64,000 nucleotides of DNA from Sphingobacteriales bacterium (GTDB lineage Bacteria; Bacteroidota; Bacteroidia; Chitinophagales; Chitinophagaceae): assembly GCA_016708305.1 (NCBI GenBank), contig JADJGB010000008.1, positions 124,001 to 188,000 of the forward strand, in the 5' to 3' direction. Below the pieces are notes generated by a model. That model ran no database searches, was not told the origin of the DNA, and saw only the letters and a list, made by a program, of their open reading frames with translations. Of the stretch, positions 37,273 to 47,121 are shown piece after piece. The translations under genes were made by a program, and so were the position numbers. How positions within the stretch are numbered: position 1 is the stretch's first letter; every line of letters starts with the position of its first letter.

Positions 37273-38916
37273 ATGTCCACCTCACCAGAAAGGTACCTTA
37301 TCCGTTTTATAAACGGACAAAAGGCAAGTCAACAAGAAGAATTTGATTTCTCAAAATCCGAACTGACCATCGGTCGGGATACTGCCAGCGACATTCAGTT
37401 CGATCCGGAAACCGAATTAGTGGTTAGCCGCAACCACGGAAAAATTATTAAAAAAGCAGAGGACGTTTTTATTATTGAAGATAATGGCTCCCGAAACGGA
37501 ACCTTCGTCAATGGTAAAAAAGTAGAAGGCTCTGTATTACTAAATCCGGGAGATGAGGTAAAGTTAGGCGCTAATGGACCCACCTTCATCTTCGACCTCA
37601 CCCCCAGACCGGGCGGGTCCTTGCCTACACAGTTAGTGAACATCAGCCCGGCAACTACCACTATTGATATAGATGCAAAAAGCTCCACACCTACTGCAAA
37701 ATCGGGCAAATTTGCCTATTGGTTGTTATTGCCGGTGTTATTGCTGTTAGGCGGTGCCGGTGTGCTATGGAAAGGGAACCAAAAAACTGTGGTAGCAAAA
37801 ACGAGCGGCGAGGGCGATTTGGTAGTACAAATCTTTCCATTGCCGGCAATAATGCCAGCCGCTTACAAGGTATATGCCAATCCTGCGGCATTGGATGGAA
37901 GGTATTATTTTGCCAAAATAGTAATTGATAACAAGGGTACCGGCATTTTAAATGATGTTAAGGTAGAGTATTCTATTCCCGGCATCATAAACTGGACCAC
38001 CGCTTCTGATTCCAAATTTATATTGCCCGGCGGATCGGCTGTTACAACCATTTACCCGCAATTCCCGCAATCTGTTACTCAAAAAACCACAGAATCGGCA
38101 GAGCGGGCTCAGGTACGTATTACCTATACATCGGCAGGTAAACAGGAAAAATATGAAAAAACCTACCCATTCTCTATGTTGAGCCGCAATGACTTTTTAT
38201 ACACTAATATGCCCGCAAGTGAGGTAACGGGTGTAAAAGACCTGGAGGATAATAATGATTTGGCCCCGGTTTTCATCACACCACAGGATCCTATCGTAAA
38301 GTACTACACCCAACAAATACAGGAAAAACTTTTAGCCGGCGAAACAGCTTCTGTAGGCAATAAGTCGGATGAAGCTATTCGTTTTATGATGGGTGTTTAT
38401 GAAGCCACCCGGCGTACACACATGGTGTATAGTGGAACAGGCGGCGCTTTTGTTCAAAAGGGAGATATTCAAGGCACCATGCAAAAAATAAGGCTGCCAC
38501 GCGAGGTTATTACCGGAAATACCGGTCTTTGTATTGAAATGTCGTTTTTATATGCCAGTGTTTTTGCTGCCGAAGGATTGGACCCTGTAATATTTTTCAT
38601 TCCCGGTCATGCTTTTCCGGGAATAAAATATAATGGTCAATTATTTGCTATTGAACCCACTGCTGTAGGTGGCGAAGGATTAGGCCACATTGCCAGTCCC
38701 TTTGAGGCATTTCAAAAAGGAATGAAAGAAGTAGATGAATTTATTAAAAATGTTCAGGCCGGTGATCCCCGTTATACTTTAATTGATGTGAATGACCTGA
38801 TTGCTAAAGGCGTGCATCAAATGGAACTGACTGATGACGCTTTCCTTCGTACTAAAGTAGATGAAATGGCAGAAAGATTTGCAGTGGGTGGCCCATTCGT
38901 TTTTAGTAAAAATTAA
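37273..38916 (+). CDS. FHA domain–membrane segment–transglutaminase-like protein
   Basis: A 547-residue protein. Residues 20–108 form a forkhead-associated domain (LTIGRDTASDIQF, VVSRNHGKIIKK, IIEDNGSRNGTFVNGKKV) that binds phospho-threonine peptides. A hydrophobic segment at about 142–165 (LLLPVLLLLGGAGVLW) should cross the inner membrane. Residues 180–310 are beta-rich, Ig-like; residues 330–520 hold a transglutaminase-like core with Cys in GNTGLCIEMSFLYASVF and His in FFIPGHAFPG. So FHA is cytoplasmic and the enzyme-like domain periplasmic. First gene of a cluster with PP2C and a Ser/Thr kinase, which would supply phosphorylation. Frame intact. The enzyme's substrate is unknown. Confidence 0.8.
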   Translation: MSTSPERYLIRFINGQKASQQEEFDFSKSELTIGRDTASDIQFDPETELVVSRNHGKIIKKAEDVFIIEDNGSRNGTFVNGKKVEGSVLLNPGDEVKLGANGPTFIFDLTPRPGGSLPTQLVNISPATTTIDIDAKSSTPTAKSGKFAYWLLLPVLLLLGGAGVLWKGNQKTVVAKTSGEGDLVVQIFPLPAIMPAAYKVYANPAALDGRYYFAKIVIDNKGTGILNDVKVEYSIPGIINWTTASDSKFILPGGSAVTTIYPQFPQSVTQKTTESAERAQVRITYTSAGKQEKYEKTYPFSMLSRNDFLYTNMPASEVTGVKDLEDNNDLAPVFITPQDPIVKYYTQQIQEKLLAGETASVGNKSDEAIRFMMGVYEATRRTHMVYSGTGGAFVQKGDIQGTMQKIRLPREVITGNTGLCIEMSFLYASVFAAEGLDPVIFFIPGHAFPGIKYNGQLFAIEPTAVGGEGLGHIASPFEAFQKGMKEVDEFIKNVQAGDPRYTLIDVNDLIAKGVHQMELTDDAFLRTKVDEMAERFAVGGPFVFSKN

Positions 38917-38977
38917 GGTGGTTACGTTTTGTAAAAACATTAAAAAGTCATCAGACTGAACATTTAAATTTTGAAAA

Positions 38978-39622
38978 ATGAAAACAATACAACTTTTTAT
39001 ATTATCAATTTTCTTCTGGCAAATAACCGATGCACAAATTAAGCCGGAAACACTACAAATTAAAACGGATGCCAAAGTAGATTCAATCGGTAATGCATTA
39101 TTTACCATGTCGGGTAAATTAACTGCCTCACAATGGATTGCATGGAACTATATGTATGGCGGAGGTCAGGCATCAATGGTGAAGAGAACCATTGAAAGAG
39201 CGGCAAGTCCATACTACGTTTATGATTTTAAATATTCACCCAATGAAATGGACAGAACTTTTACCATTGAGTATAAAGCAAAAGGGGTAGTAGAATATTT
39301 AGGTAAAAATAAATGGGTAGCCACCATTGGGTCCAAAGATATTCAACCAGTAAAACTTACACCCAATTCTGTTAATTATGTGCAATCCGAAGCAAACGGT
39401 AACGCTATTTTACAAAATAATATGACTTTTACTTTCCCCTCCGAGACTACGAATATGGATTTTGATAAAGATGAATTTGGAAATGTAACGGTGAAATACA
39501 ATTGTCCTACAGAAACGGCAGTGGTGTCGGGAGATAAAGACTTAAAAACAGCCGGCTATTCGCTTCTTGGCGCCGGGGTTCTGGCATTGCTGGCATTGGT
39601 AGCGCTACGAAAGAAACTTTAA
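38978..39622 (+). CDS. Exported protein with C-terminal membrane anchor
   Basis: A 214-residue protein with signal peptide (MKTIQLFILSIFFWQITDAQ), a beta-rich middle domain and a C-terminal hydrophobic anchor followed by basic residues (GYSLLGAGVLALLALVALRK). The anchor places it in the inner membrane facing the periplasm, the same compartment as the transglutaminase-like domain of its neighbour upstream. No recognised domain. It lies 62 bases after that gene and 9 bases before the phosphatase gene, in one operon, and could be the partner or substrate of the signalling pair. Confidence 0.7.
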   Translation: MKTIQLFILSIFFWQITDAQIKPETLQIKTDAKVDSIGNALFTMSGKLTASQWIAWNYMYGGGQASMVKRTIERAASPYYVYDFKYSPNEMDRTFTIEYKAKGVVEYLGKNKWVATIGSKDIQPVKLTPNSVNYVQSEANGNAILQNNMTFTFPSETTNMDFDKDEFGNVTVKYNCPTETAVVSGDKDLKTAGYSLLGAGVLALLALVALRKKL

Positions 39623-39631
39623 AACCTCCTT

Positions 39632-40489
39632 ATGTTTGGGTGGTTTACAAAAAAAAAGCAGGAAGTGCTTGTCAGCGCTTTTAATGAGCCGATTGCCTTA
39701 AAAGATATGGTAGTCGCGGTTTTATCGGATGTTGGCATGGTTAGAGCCAACAATGAAGATGCGACCATAATTTTAGTTCCCGATGATGAGGCGGTATTGC
39801 AAAACAGAGGTTATTTGTTGATTTTGGCCGATGGAATGGGAGGGCATAACAGTGGAGAAGTTGCCAGCAGAATGGCTGTGGAGGTATTTGGCAGGGAATA
39901 TTACAACAGTAATCAAAATATTATTAAATCCCTGAAGCAGGCGCTGGAAAAAGCAAATACGGCTATTTATGAAGCATCTTTGACCGATGCAACTTTAAGA
40001 GGCATGGGTACCACCATTACCGGTATAGTAATAAAAAATATTGAACTATATCTGACACAGGTGGGAGATAGCAGGGCTTATTTGTTTAATAGCAGTATGT
40101 CAACACAGTTAAGCAAAGATCAAACCCTGGTGCAATACAAAATTGATAAAGGAGAAATAAAGCTGGAAGAAGCGGACACCCATCCCGAAAGAAATGTGCT
40201 TACTAATGCCTTGGGCACAAAACCATTTATTGATGGTGAGATAAAACAGTTGCAATTCGATTGGAATGATGATGTATCTCTTTTGCTTTGTTCTGATGGG
40301 CTGTATGAATATGTGAAAGAAAAAGAAATGGCCGAGCTGCTAAAAGCCGAGGCAAACATCGAACAAGTAGCTATGGAGATGGTAGAAAATGCAAAAAACA
40401 GAGGTGGGCATGACAATATTACGGTAATTATCGCATCGAGGAAAGCGAGCATCAACAAAAGGCCGCCAAGAGATACAGAACCCGGGTAA
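39632..40489 (+). CDS. PP2C-family Ser/Thr protein phosphatase
   Basis: A 285-residue PPM/PP2C phosphatase. Motifs in order: DVGMVRANNEDATIIL (metal-binding Asp and Glu), LADGMGGHNSGEVAS, GMGTTITGIVI, GDSRAYLF, LLLCSDGLYEYV and GGHDNITVI with the second metal-binding Asp. It removes phosphate from serine or threonine and should oppose the kinase encoded 41 bases downstream. A short N-terminal Lys-rich extension lacks a membrane helix, so it is cytoplasmic. Frame intact. Confidence 0.9.
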   Translation: MFGWFTKKKQEVLVSAFNEPIALKDMVVAVLSDVGMVRANNEDATIILVPDDEAVLQNRGYLLILADGMGGHNSGEVASRMAVEVFGREYYNSNQNIIKSLKQALEKANTAIYEASLTDATLRGMGTTITGIVIKNIELYLTQVGDSRAYLFNSSMSTQLSKDQTLVQYKIDKGEIKLEEADTHPERNVLTNALGTKPFIDGEIKQLQFDWNDDVSLLLCSDGLYEYVKEKEMAELLKAEANIEQVAMEMVENAKNRGGHDNITVIIASRKASINKRPPRDTEPG

Positions 40490-40530
40490 TAATGAAAGAT
40501 TAAAATTAACCATCTATATAATCAAGCGCT

Positions 40531-42220
40531 ATGATAGGAACAACCATTCAAAATTATCAGGTTTCTTCATTATTGGGTGAAGGGGGTATGGGGAAAGTGT
40601 ATCTGGCCACCGACACACTCTTAGGACGAACGGTTGCCATAAAAAACCTGAATGTAAATCTTACAAATCAGCCACAGTTTTTAGAGCGGTTTAAAAACGA
40701 GGCAAAAACCCCTAGCACGTCTTTCGCATCCCAATATTGCATTGTTATACAACTATTTGCAAAAGGATGATGATTATTTTATGGTGATGGAGTATGTGGA
40801 GGGAGAAAATCTCGATCAGTTAATTCGCAAGAAAAATAGGTTGCCTTATCAGTTGGTTGTACCTGTAATGCTAAAAGTATTGGATGGTTTGAGCCATGCT
40901 CATGGAAAAGGAATTTTGCATCGCGATATAAAGCCGGCCAATATCATGCTTACCAAAGATAATGATGTAAAACTGATGGATTTTGGTATTGCAAAAGTGT
41001 CAGATGCAGCTAAACTGACTCAGGCCAGCCGGGTAATAGGTACCATTGAATTTTTAGCCCCTGAGTTAATCGAAGGTAAAGATCCTTCTGAGGCTTCTGA
41101 TATTTATACCGTTGGGGTTACAATGTATGAAATGTTAACCGGTAAATTGCCTTTTACCGGCAAAAGCGATTATATGCTAATGCAGGATATTGTAAAAGAA
41201 AAACCCGTAAATCTTCAAAAATTAAATGCTGCTGTACCAAAACCATTGTCCGAGCTGGTATTGAAAGCTCTTGAAAAAAAACAAGAGAAAAGATTCCCAA
41301 ATGCTAAAAGTTTTCTGCAGGCTTTGAAGGCAACTTATCCGGAATTGCACGAAATTGATTCAAAATACCTTGAACCCGAAGCGCCTGCTACTACAGTAGC
41401 GCCGATAATGGAAAAACAAAAGGTGATGCCCTTAGCTGCCTCTCAAATCGGCCAGCCAGCAACTACAGTGGTAGATATGGGCACCAACAAGTCTTCTGAT
41501 AAAAAAATAGACATTGCTGCACTATTGCAAAATAAGTTTTTTTACATTGCTCTTGTTGGAATTCTGGTGGTTTTTTCAATATACAAAATATTTTCTTCAT
41601 CAGGCCCTGCAACAGACGAAAATAAAGACAGTCCGGTTGCAGTTCACAATAACAGTAATGTAGCCGGAAGCGATGAAGAGAAAATAGCCACAAATCCCGA
41701 ACAGCCTGCCGCCAATGAAGATTCTATTAATTTTATCATAAACAAAAAGAAGCAGGAAGAAAATAAAGTGCAGCCCGGACAATCAGGTGCCATTGATAAG
41801 AAACCGGCGGAAAATACAAATTCTAAAAAGCCCGGGAAAACAGAAAATGAAGAACCGCCGCCAAAGCCGGCACCCAAACCGGAGCCGCCTTTAATATCAG
41901 AACCGGTTAAGCTAAGAGCATCAGCAATACTTTCATTGCGTGAAAATATCACTCCCGAAACTGCAGTAGATGGACAGGCAGTGAGTTTCAAAGTAGTAGA
42001 GCCTGTAGAAATGAGAGGCGATATCATTATTCCTGCAGGAGCAGTGATTCATGGCAGTATAAAGAAAATAGGAAAAATAAGAATGGATTTAACTTTTAAT
42101 TCAGTTACAGCAAGGGGGCGTAGTATGCGTCTGGAACGGTCAGAAAGTAGTGGCAATATTCGTAATGTATTGTCAAAGGGTAGTTTCAAAACCGGCTTAA
42201 GAGGCACAATGTATCCATAG
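40531..42220 (+). CDS. Transmembrane Ser/Thr protein kinase, one frameshift
   Basis: Kinase domain: GEGGMGKVYLATD (glycine loop), AIKNLN with the ATP-contacting Lys, HRDIKPANIML (catalytic loop), DFGIAKV and APELIEGKDPSEASDIYTVG. The frame breaks near 40710 in a run of four C's; removing one C restores EAKTLARLSHPNIALLYNYL. After the kinase come a membrane helix (about residues 325–345, FFYIALVGILVVFSIYKIF), a Pro/Lys/Glu-rich region and a C-terminal domain (VEMRGDIIIPAGAVIHGSIK, IRMDLTFNSVTARGRSMRLE) resembling the beta-barrel of VirB10/TrbI-type periplasmic proteins. About 563 residues. It could phosphorylate the FHA protein of the same cluster. Confidence 0.85.
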
Positions 42221-42278
42221 TCAAAACGTTGAAAAAGGGGGCATAGAAAAGATTTTTTCATTAAAATTTCATCCTTCG

Positions 42279-42617
42279 TCATACTAAGGTTTCATTATCG
42301 GCGAAAACGTATTTTGCAATAATCATTTCATCTTTTTCGGCTTCTCTGGCTTCCTTTTCGTAGCAGCAATTGTGATAGCCGAGAAAGAGGCTATGCCAGA
42401 GATATTTTGCAATAAAAGGCAGCAATCCGTGTTGTTCAAATTGCTCTACGTGTTTCAATTCGTGCCGTACCCATCTTTTGTTTCCAAGAAATTTCTCACG
42501 GCTCACTCCCCATACGTGAATGGTCTTCCCGATTACAATGGCGGCACCGGTACCTCCTAATTTTTTTGAGGCAATCCTGGCTATCCATGAATTTTCTTTT
42601 ATGGAAACCTTAGTCAT
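42279..42617 (-). CDS. Small HExxH-type metalloprotease-like protein
   Basis: A 112-residue protein whose central motif RHELKHVEQFEQHGLLPFIA contains HELKH, a zinc-binding HExxH pattern, followed by KEAREAEKDE that may give the third ligand. It belongs to the small DUF4157-like proteins found in Bacteroidota. Function unproven; protease activity is only suggested by the motif. Overlaps nothing; its start is one base from the end of the bcp gene on the same strand, so the two form an operon (bcp first). Confidence 0.65.
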   Translation of the reverse strand: MTKVSIKENSWIARIASKKLGGTGAAIVIGKTIHVWGVSREKFLGNKRWVRHELKHVEQFEQHGLLPFIAKYLWHSLFLGYHNCCYEKEAREAEKDEMIIAKYVFADNETLV

Positions 42618-43085
42618 TTATTTTTTCAATGCCTTTAATATTTGTTCGGCATGAGCCTTGGTGTCAGGCCTTTTGAAAATTTTAATGATTATTCCCTGTT
42701 CGTCAATCACAAATGTGGTGCGCAGTACTCCGGTAATAATTTTACCGTATAAATTTTTTTCTCCCCAAACACCATATTTTTCAAGAATTGAATGAGCGGG
42801 ATCTGCAATCAAAGGAAATGGAAGACTATATTTTGCCTCAAACTTTTTATGACTACTTACCTCATCCGGGCTTACACCCAGTATGGCAAAACCGTTTTCT
42901 TTCAACAGGTTTTCATTGTCGCGCAGATTACAAGCCTGTGCCGTACAACCCGGAGTATCGTCCTTAGGGTAAAAATAGAGTACCAGCTTCTGTCCGACAA
43001 AATCTTTCAGATAAATTTTTTTGCCATTTTGGTCTTTGCCTGTAAATGCAGGCGCTTTTTGACCTTCGGTTAAATGTGTTGCCAT
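42618..43085 (-). CDS. bcp: Thiol peroxidase of the BCP (PrxQ) family
   Basis: A 155-residue peroxiredoxin. The peroxidatic Cys47 lies in YFYPKDDTPGCTAQACNLRD and the resolving Cys52 five residues later, the atypical 2-Cys pattern of BCP/PrxQ enzymes, which reduce hydrogen peroxide and alkyl hydroperoxides with thioredoxin as reductant. VSPDEVSSHKKFEAKYSLPF and the C-terminal FVIDEQGIIIKI complete the fold. Cytoplasmic. Frame intact. Confidence 0.92.
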   Translation of the reverse strand: MATHLTEGQKAPAFTGKDQNGKKIYLKDFVGQKLVLYFYPKDDTPGCTAQACNLRDNENLLKENGFAILGVSPDEVSSHKKFEAKYSLPFPLIADPAHSILEKYGVWGEKNLYGKIITGVLRTTFVIDEQGIIIKIFKRPDTKAHAEQILKALKK

Positions 43086-43316
43086 TTTATGCTTTTAGAA
43101 AGCGCAATTTAGCCCCAATTTTATACTTTTTCAAATAGTTGAAAATTTTGGCAGTAATATTTGATAATGACCGGCATAATTTATTTGAGTAATCAAAATT
43201 TTTTTTTATCTTCATAGGGTGTAAGTAAAAGTAAATTCCAATACAGGATTTTATTAAAAATGAGTTAGAGGAAGCGCTTGCAAGATTGATTTTTTCACCT
43301 CCAAAAATAAATCGTT

Positions 43317-43947
43317 ATGAAAGGTCCTCATTTTAGTTTTCAGAAACGAACTGGTCTCATACCCGCTTTTGTATCTCAATTACCAAAGGTTTTTTTAATT
43401 CTTTTTTCGATTCTATTATTCTTTTCCTGTAAAAATGCAGAGAAGGAATTAACGGGTGATGAATTGCAAAAAGAAAAAGATGCAATTCTTGCTGTAATTC
43501 AAAAGGAAACAACTTCATTTTTTGCACGGGATTATCAAAGTTGGCAATCTACCTTTGCTCAAACTGATTATGCGTTTCAAGGTTGGAGCAATAAGGACGG
43601 CCTTTGATGCCAGTGTAGGATGGGATAATATTGATAAGGTGGTTGGCTCTTATATTCATGAAAATCCTGTACCCGACTCCAGCCTGCGCAGGGTAGAACG
43701 CAAAAATATATTGTACAAATTTTATGGACGCAATGTAGCTTTCCTTACCTGGGATCAGTTCAACAGCGACAAAGGAGAAAACATGTATCTGCATAGTAAA
43801 GAAACCAGAGTGATGGAAAAAATTTACGGTCAATGGAAGATTGTTCAGGTGGCGGCATTTTGGGATTATGTGCATCCTATTTCTGGGGATAAACTAAAAG
43901 ATATTCAGCGCATGGATGATGAATCAAGAGGTAAAGGCAAGTTATAA
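43317..43947 (+). CDS. SnoaL/NTF2-like lipoprotein, one frameshift
   Basis: N-terminal lipoprotein signal with lipobox around LLFFSCKNAEKE (Cys near residue 38). The following part (ILAVIQKETTSFFARDYQSW, WQSTFAQTDYAFQGWSNKDG) matches NTF2-like domains. A one-base shift near 43600 leads into FDASVGWDNIDKVVGSYIHE and NMYLHSKETRVMEKIYGQWK to the stop at 43947. About 209 residues in total. Such lipoproteins are numerous in Bacteroidota and their role is usually unknown. It would be membrane anchored, most likely on the periplasmic side. Confidence 0.65.
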
Positions 43948-44007
43948 GTCTATAATTTCAAGTTTACTAACAGTTTTAAGGTTTTAAAAACAGTAGTAAA
44001 AACCTCT

Positions 44008-44069
44008 CCGCATGCAATACCCATCATATCAGAAAGCTATTATGGGTATTGTTTGCGGATTTTTTTTTG
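44008..44069 (+). terminator. Rho-independent terminator
   Basis: CCGCA and CAATACCCAT pair with ATGGGTATTG and GCGG around a 16-base loop, followed by nine T's. Confidence 0.75.
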
Positions 44070-44118
44070 GCTAAATAGCTTTTGCATATATCCATAACAT
44101 TTTCCTTTCCTTTGCAAA

Positions 44119-45003
44119 ATGAATGTCGGGAAAGGGATAAGCGTTTTTAACAATCAAATACTAAAAGGACTGAGCCAGATAATGCTGCAGGAAAACCGCT
44201 GGACAGGTTTATTGTTTGCGCTTGGTTTGTTTGTAGAAAAATGGCAATATGGTCTGGCTGCCATTGTAGCGGCAATTGCAGGAACCATTACTGCTCATGC
44301 TTTTAATTTTGGTAAAAAAGAAACAGATGCCGGATTGTACGGCTTCAGTGCGGCATTGGTGGGTGTAGTTCTGGTATTTCTGTTCAAAGAGTCATGGATA
44401 ATCTGGTTACTGGTTATTTTAGGTGGTAGTTTAGCATCGGTTCTGCAGTTTTTGTTTACACGCAAAAATATACCTGCCTACACATTTCCATTTATTCTGG
44501 TATCGTGGATTGTTATTTATTTTCTACGAAATTACACTGAGATTCCTGCAACAGACCTGATTCAGTCAAAACTTGATCTTGGTATTTACAATGCCCTTTT
44601 TATACCTACCAATGGCTTTGGGGAGGTCATTTTTCAATCAGGGAAAATTTCAGGCGTATTGTTTTTTATTGGTGTACTCATCAGTAATCGCCCGGCAGCC
44701 ATGTATGGTCTGGCTGCTTCTTTTCTGGGCGCTTTAATTTCATTGACTTTGAAGCAAAATATCGAGTCGGTACAGTTGGGGCTTTTTGGCTTTAATGCGG
44801 TATTGACAGCTATAGCTTTTTCTGGACCAAAAAAGACAAACCAGCTGTTGGTTTCGATAGGTATATTGATTACCATTTTTATACATATTGCACTGGTTGA
44901 ATATCATGTTCTGGATGCGGTGGGTGGCGTGCTCACCTTTCCTTTTGTAGCCGGTACCTGGATTACGCTGATTGTACAGCGGATGTTTAAGATTAAAACT
45001 TGA
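44119..45003 (+). CDS. Urea transporter (UT family)
   Basis: A 294-residue membrane protein with about 10 helices in two repeats. The repeated signature of urea transporters is visible: GLYGFSAALVGVVLVFLF in the first half and LGLFGFNAVLTAIAFSG in the second, plus ENRWTGLLFALGLFV and LDAVGGVLTFPFVAGTWI. The family forms selective channels for urea. No urease genes lie nearby. Frame intact. Confidence 0.85.
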   Translation: MNVGKGISVFNNQILKGLSQIMLQENRWTGLLFALGLFVEKWQYGLAAIVAAIAGTITAHAFNFGKKETDAGLYGFSAALVGVVLVFLFKESWIIWLLVILGGSLASVLQFLFTRKNIPAYTFPFILVSWIVIYFLRNYTEIPATDLIQSKLDLGIYNALFIPTNGFGEVIFQSGKISGVLFFIGVLISNRPAAMYGLAASFLGALISLTLKQNIESVQLGLFGFNAVLTAIAFSGPKKTNQLLVSIGILITIFIHIALVEYHVLDAVGGVLTFPFVAGTWITLIVQRMFKIKT

Positions 45004-45037
45004 GATACTCAGAATAGGAAAGTATTTCCTCCGAAAA

Positions 45038-45066
45038 TTTGAATATCATTTGTTTTTATATCTTTG
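45038..45066 (+). promoter_or_regulatory. Bacteroidota promoter (TTTG, then TATCTTTG)
   Basis: TTTG at 45038–45041 and TATCTTTG at 45059–45066 with 17 bases between them, close to the -33/-7 arrangement of the phylum; start codon at 45091. Confidence 0.6.
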
Positions 45067-45090
45067 ACCCCAATTTAAAAATCCGTTCCG

Positions 45091-45780
45091 ATGAAAAAAA
45101 ATTATTGTATAGCTTGTTTGTTCTCCATTTTATTATTGATGATGGCTTCATCTGCCTTTGCGCAGGATGATGGACCAAAAGTGAGAAATGCCAACGAGGA
45201 TGGAGAAGAAAGGATAGAAGAAAAGGGGTTTAAAAAACACAATTTGTTTACCGGTGGTACCGCAACACTTGCCTTTTACAGTGGGGGATCGGTACTGGGC
45301 GCCAATCCGATGCTGGGGTATAAGCTAAATGACTATTTTGATGCCGGTGTGGTTTTAAATTTTGCCTATACAGGCCAGAGGGATTATATGGTTGTGAATG
45401 ATAAGTTGAAACAGTTTGTATATGGCCCGGGCGTATTTTTAAGAGCTTATCCGGTTCCCTTCCTGTTTGCGCAGGCACAGGTTGAGCATAATTTTACTAC
45501 ACAAAGTTATAGGGCGTTGGGAGGGAATGTAACGTCTTCAACAAAGAATGCCTCTTCATTGCTTTTGGGTGCAGGGTTTGCCTCAGGTCGGGTGAAGGGG
45601 GGCACTACCTTCTTTTATATGTCCTTATTGTTTGATGTTTTGAAGAACAGAAACAGCCCTTATGTAAATGTTAAACATTATGGCACTTCGAGCGAAAGAG
45701 TTGATCTTGTGCCTGTTATACGTGCAGGAGTTAATATCGGCCTCTTTCAGGGCAGATATGGACGATATCAGGAATTCTAA
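45091..45780 (+). CDS. Outer-membrane beta-barrel-like protein
   Basis: A 229-residue protein with signal peptide (MKKNYCIACLFSILLLMMAS, cleavage near SAFA-QDD). Residues 25–55 are charged (VRNANEDGEERIEEKGFKKH); the rest alternates hydrophobic and polar residues with aromatic girdles (LFAQAQVEHNFTTQSYRAL), the pattern of small 8- to 10-stranded outer-membrane barrels. Ends QGRYGRYQEF with a C-terminal Phe, as expected for barrel assembly signals. Function unknown. It has its own promoter (45038–45066) and precedes trpB by 85 bases. Confidence 0.7.
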   Translation: MKKNYCIACLFSILLLMMASSAFAQDDGPKVRNANEDGEERIEEKGFKKHNLFTGGTATLAFYSGGSVLGANPMLGYKLNDYFDAGVVLNFAYTGQRDYMVVNDKLKQFVYGPGVFLRAYPVPFLFAQAQVEHNFTTQSYRALGGNVTSSTKNASSLLLGAGFASGRVKGGTTFFYMSLLFDVLKNRNSPYVNVKHYGTSSERVDLVPVIRAGVNIGLFQGRYGRYQEF

Positions 45781-45865
45781 TAAATGCAGCAGCTAACGTT
45801 TTTTCTTGTCTGAGAAGTGAAGGTTTTATTATCTTTATCCACTTTCAAAATAATTATTTTCAACC

Positions 45866-47062
45866 ATGCAGGCAAGTTACAAGCAGCCCGATGAATTGGG
45901 TTATTACGGTGAGTTTGGTGGAGCATATATCCCGGAAATGTTGTATCCCAATGTGGAAGAACTTCGAGAGAACTATCTGAAAATCATTAATAGTGAATCT
46001 TTTCAGAAAGAATATAAATCCCTTTTGACCGATTATGCAGGGCGTCCAACTCCATTATATTTTGCTTCGCAATTAAGCGAAAAGTATAATACCAATGTCT
46101 ATTTGAAGCGCGAAGACCTTTGCCATACCGGCGCACATAAAATTAATAATACCATCGGTCAGATTTTGGTGGCAGAACGATTAGGCAAAAAGCGAATCAT
46201 TGCCGAAACCGGCGCCGGCCAGCATGGAGTAGCCACCGCTACGGTTTGCGCACTCAAAGGATTGGAATGTATTGTATATATGGGTGAAAAGGACATTGAA
46301 CGGCAGGCGCCCAACGTAGCGCGGATGAAGATGCTGGGAGCCGAAGTGAGGCCGGCAACCAGTGGCAGTAAAACCCTCAAAGATGCCACCAATGAGGCTA
46401 TCCGCGACTGGATCAATCATCCTGAAAATACGTTTTACATCATTGGCTCGGTGGTGGGCCCGCATCCTTATCCGGATATGGTAGCCCGGTTTCAGAGCAT
46501 TATCAGTGAGGAAATAAAATGGCAGTTGAAAGAGAAAACAGGTAAAGAATTGCCCGAAGCAGTAATTGCTTGTGTGGGTGGGGGCAGCAATGCGGCAGGT
46601 ACTTTTTATCATTTTGTGGATGAGCCTTCGGTAGAAATCATTGCAGTGGAGGCGGCAGGTTGCGGAGTAGATAGCGGCATGAGCGCTGCCACCACACAAT
46701 TGGGCACAACCGGCATCCTGCACGGCAGCAAAAGCTTTGTAATGCAAACTGCTGATGGCCAGGTGGTAGAGCCGCATAGTATTTCGGCAGGATTAGATTA
46801 TCCCGGCATAGGCCCGATGCACGCCAATCTGTTTGCCACAGGCAGGGGAAAATTTCTGAATGCCACCGATGCTCAGGCTTTGGAGGCAGCATTTCTATTG
46901 GCAGAATTGGAAGGCATCATCCCTGCATTGGAAAGCGCCCATGCGTTGGCAGCTCTAAATCAAATCAAATTTGGTGAAAATGACAATATCGTAATTTGCC
47001 TGAGCGGACGTGGCGATAAAGATATGGAAACCTACATGAGAGAACTGGCAAAGAAGAAATAA
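45866..47062 (+). CDS. trpB: Tryptophan synthase beta chain
   Basis: A 398-residue protein with the classical TrpB1 motifs: [20 protein letters not shown], the PLP lysine in [28 protein letters not shown], and [10 protein letters not shown] binding the cofactor phosphate. It joins serine with the indole that TrpA releases, making tryptophan. The gene starts at ATG 45866 and is followed 59 bases downstream by trpA. No other trp genes lie in the window, so the pathway is divided. Confidence 0.96.
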   Translation: MQASYKQPDELGYYGEFGGAYIPEMLYPNVEELRENYLKIINSESFQKEYKSLLTDYAGRPTPLYFASQLSEKYNTNVYLKREDLCHTGAHKINNTIGQILVAERLGKKRIIAETGAGQHGVATATVCALKGLECIVYMGEKDIERQAPNVARMKMLGAEVRPATSGSKTLKDATNEAIRDWINHPENTFYIIGSVVGPHPYPDMVARFQSIISEEIKWQLKEKTGKELPEAVIACVGGGSNAAGTFYHFVDEPSVEIIAVEAAGCGVDSGMSAATTQLGTTGILHGSKSFVMQTADGQVVEPHSISAGLDYPGIGPMHANLFATGRGKFLNATDAQALEAAFLLAELEGIIPALESAHALAALNQIKFGENDNIVICLSGRGDKDMETYMRELAKKK

Positions 47063-47121
47063 AGAAGAAAACTGAAAAACATATTTCGGACACTAATGCT
47101 GGGATTGTTTTGGATAAATAA

